This document shows, one piece after another, positions 43,352-45,082 of a stretch of 45,082 nt of DNA; position 1 is the first letter of the stretch; every line of letters starts with the position of its first letter. Made by a program: the position numbers and the translations under genes. Source of the stretch: Sedimentibacter hydroxybenzoicus DSM 7310 (GTDB taxonomy: Bacteria; Bacillota; Clostridia; Tissierellales; Sedimentibacteraceae); assembly GCF_013403245.1 (NCBI RefSeq), contig NZ_JACBNQ010000026.1, forward strand, positions 1-45,082. The letters run 5' to 3'. The notes under the pieces are model-generated. The model saw nothing but the letters and a program-made list of their open reading frames with translations. It had not been told where the DNA came from and ran no database searches.

Positions 43352-43385
43352 TGTACATTTTTTGGACATGTGCATTTTTTGGACA
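43352..43385. promoter_or_regulatory. Two abutting 17-bp repeats, probable activator-binding sites
   Basis: TGTACATTTTTTGGACA and TGTGCATTTTTTGGACA follow each other without a gap and differ at one base. Each is a partial inverted repeat (TGT...ACA ends). The pair is centred about 105 bp upstream of the expected sigma-54 start, as expected for enhancer-binding-protein sites. Confidence 0.75.
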
Positions 43386-43418
43386 GACACTTTATGAACA
43401 CTGAGGATATTCAAATGT

Positions 43419-43444
43419 AAAAAACTACCTCATTCAGGTAGTTT
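43419..43444 (-). terminator. Terminator of the sigma-54 activator gene
   Basis: On the minus strand the arms AAACTACCT / AGGTAGTTT with a 5-nt loop are followed by a T-run. It overlaps the stop codon of the activator gene and separates it from the operon it probably controls. Confidence 0.8.
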
Positions 43445-44873
43445 AGTTTATTCCATATCTCTCCATTTTATTGTATAGGGATGAGCGGCTGATGTCTAAA
43501 AGCTCTGCTGTCTTCAGCTTGTTACCTTCTGTATATTCAAGGCACCTCATTATTGCCTCTTTTTCTGTATCTTCTATTAAATATTTTAGTGGTCTTACCG
43601 GTCCGTCTAAGCTTATTTTTGAGCTATTGTTTATATATACCGGCAGATGTACGGGCAGGATAGTGTCCGAGTCCGTAAGATTAATTGCCCTTTCCAATAC
43701 ATTCTCCAGCTCTCTTACATTTCCGGCCCAGTTATGACCTCTCAAAATGTCCATAGCTTTGTCGGAAATTTTGATTACATACTTTCCCAGCTGGCTTGAA
43801 AGCTTTTTAAGAAGCATATCCAAAAGTGTATCAATATCTCCGGTTCTCTCTCTTAAGGGTGGTATTTCTATGGTCATTACATTGAGCCGGTAATATAAAT
43901 CCTCTCTGAAGCTACCTTCTTGAATCAGTTTTTTTAAATCCTTATTTGTGGCTGCTATTACTCTTACATCTGTTTTTATTATCTTATTTCCCCCGACTCT
44001 TTCGAACTCTTTTTCCTGTAATACTCTTAGCAGCTTTGCCTGCATCTTAATCGGCATGTCTCCAATTTCATCTAAAAAAATACTTCCGCCGTTTGCCAGT
44101 TCAAATTTACCTATTTTGCCTCCCCTTTTAGCTCCTGTAAATGCTCCCTCTTCATAACCGAACAGCTCAGATTCCAAGAGCTCAGAGGGTATGGCTGCGC
44201 TATTAACTTTTACAAATGGCGAATGAGACCTTGAGCTGTCTTTATGTATGGCATGTGCAAACAATTCCTTTCCTGTCCCACTTTCTCCCAATATCAATAC
44301 ATTAGAAATCGAATTGGAAGCTCTTCGACCTATAAACTTTGCTTGCGCCATTTTTTCACTGTTTCCTATTATGGTGTCCCATGAATATTTGGCTCCGTGT
44401 ATTTCCTTAAGTTGATTTTTATATAAATTGATTTCCGTTTCCAAAAGCTTGTTTTTTTCTATAATATCCTTAAATTTTTCTATATCTGCAAACAATACCA
44501 TACCGACCCCATATTTGACCTCATCCTTATCGCCTAATACAGGTATCCTGTGAACTATTGCAGTATGCCCGTTTTCAAAGGTATGCTTCCAGGCTATTTC
44601 CGCTTGCTTTGTTTTAAGAACATAAGGGAATCTCGAGTATTTATCTACCTCTAATACAGGTCTGCCAATTATTTCTTCCTTTTTTAATCCGAGAAAGTCT
44701 GCAAATACCTTGTTTATCATTCTGATCTTACTTTCCTTATCTATCATGATTAAGGGTACGGGAATTGGATCAAATATTTTATGCATCATTGAAACCAAGT
44801 ATTCATTTAAATTGGTATCTTCATCAATTTCGATACTGCTTTCAATCTTTTCACTATATACATCAGTATTCAT
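43443..44873 (-). CDS. Sigma-54-dependent transcriptional activator (PAS-AAA+-Fis)
   Basis: A 476-aa enhancer-binding protein. A PAS domain spans about residues 30-135 (IPVPLIMIDKESKIRMINKVFADFLGL). A linker helix leads to the AAA+ domain with Walker A GESGTGKE (196-203), the sigma-54-contacting GAFTGA (243-248), Walker B GSIFLDEIGD (263-272) and the sensor RFREDLYYRLNV-type motif (FREDLYYRL). A Fis-type helix-turn-helix is at the end (NKLKTAELLDISRSSLYNKM). There is no receiver domain, so a small ligand bound by PAS is the likely signal. The ATG at 44873 follows ACGGAGGTGGCTTT. It probably activates the sigma-54 promoter at 43275-43290. Confidence 0.93.
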   Translation of the reverse strand: MNTDVYSEKIESSIEIDEDTNLNEYLVSMMHKIFDPIPVPLIMIDKESKIRMINKVFADFLGLKKEEIIGRPVLEVDKYSRFPYVLKTKQAEIAWKHTFENGHTAIVHRIPVLGDKDEVKYGVGMVLFADIEKFKDIIEKNKLLETEINLYKNQLKEIHGAKYSWDTIIGNSEKMAQAKFIGRRASNSISNVLILGESGTGKELFAHAIHKDSSRSHSPFVKVNSAAIPSELLESELFGYEEGAFTGAKRGGKIGKFELANGGSIFLDEIGDMPIKMQAKLLRVLQEKEFERVGGNKIIKTDVRVIAATNKDLKKLIQEGSFREDLYYRLNVMTIEIPPLRERTGDIDTLLDMLLKKLSSQLGKYVIKISDKAMDILRGHNWAGNVRELENVLERAINLTDSDTILPVHLPVYINNSSKISLDGPVRPLKYLIEDTEKEAIMRCLEYTEGNKLKTAELLDISRSSLYNKMERYGIN

Positions 44874-45012
44874 AAAGCCACCTCCGTTTATTACCGCATC
44901 ATGCATAACTATTTTACCATACAAACGAACAAAAATGTTATTTTTTTATAATTTGATGTAAATCGCTTATGCTGTAGGTATAAAACAAAGCCATTACTTT
45001 TTAAGGTAATTG
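44874..45012. other. Upstream region of the activator gene
   Basis: AT-rich. A weak sigma-A candidate on the minus strand is TTTACA near 44965-44970. No sigma-54 promoter and no clear palindrome were found, so the activator gene is probably expressed from a vegetative promoter. Confidence 0.3.
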
Positions 45013-45082
45013 TCAGGTTATTGACAAACCCGCTAAAAATTAGCGGGTTTTCATAATAATTAAGGAAAGACACATGAAAAAT
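45013..45082 (-). repeat. 70-bp inverted terminal repeat, right copy
   Basis: This is the exact reverse complement of 6-75, including the hairpin AAACCCGCTAA-AAA-TTAGCGGGTTT at 45026-45050. It runs to the last base of the window. The left copy has 5 further bases outside it, so the match is not trivially the whole end. Confidence 0.95.

Noticed and set aside
1-45082. The terminal inverted repeats as ends of a transposon or linear replicon
   Set aside because: There is no transposase, integrase, replication or terminal-protein gene in the window, and the gene content looks chromosomal.

Overview
The window is AT-rich DNA from an anaerobic Firmicute. Clostridia of an amino-acid-fermenting (Stickland-like, Sedimentibacter/Tissierellales-like) type fit best. 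The reasons are a trans-4-hydroxyproline dehydratase with its activase, sigma-54-controlled catabolic operons, an S-layer-anchored giant protein, lipoproteins, many TTG/GTG starts, and strong GGAGG ribosome-binding sites. The genus is an inference. No rRNA, tRNA, CRISPR array, transposase or phage gene was seen. The first and last 70 bp (6-75 and 45013-45082) are perfect inverted copies of each other and contain a terminator hairpin, so the ends of this sequence lie in a repeat.

Layout. 104-3377 (-): hypE-hypD, with a near-consensus sigma-54 promoter and a 44-bp perfect palindrome upstream. 3667-6113 (+): a MATE transporter overlapping a threonine-synthase-like PLP enzyme. 6121-11905 (-): an alpha-2-macroglobulin-like lipoprotein without the thioester, followed by an exported Memo-family protein. 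12034-14241: small genes (DUF3298-type protein, Cu/Zn superoxide dismutase, a 54-aa protein, a cupin). 14281-18523 (-): an ABC export system (FtsX-type permease, LolD-like ATPase, HlyD-like lipoprotein). 18661-21060: an EamA transporter, an S66 LD-carboxypeptidase and an ArsR-type regulator. 21099-29770 (-): a TetR regulator with a clear operator/promoter, then a 2675-aa SLH surface protein. 29896-33079 (-): a Ku-LigD non-homologous end-joining pair. 33153-34256 (-): a YitT-family membrane protein behind a decayed small ORF and a 36-bp palindrome.

The most interesting region is 34472-44873 (-), which looks like a self-contained, probably uncharacterised substrate-uptake and catabolism module. 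A PAS-AAA+-Fis sigma-54 activator comes first, followed by its terminator. Next come two abutting 17-bp repeats (candidate enhancer sites) and a near-consensus -24/-12 promoter. The operon then encodes a cytosolic MCP-like sensor domain, a remnant of an alpha/beta hydrolase, a complete branched-chain-amino-acid-type ABC importer, a KAS III/thiolase-fold enzyme with a Cys-His-His active site, a 4-hydroxybutyrate-type CoA-transferase and an alpha/beta hydrolase. A plausible reading is import of a small carboxylate or keto compound, CoA activation, and C-C bond cleavage (or condensation) by the KAS-like enzyme plus the hydrolase. The substrate cannot be read from the sequence.

Start codons were chosen mainly from ribosome-binding sites. 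In several genes this puts the start downstream of the longest possible reading frame.
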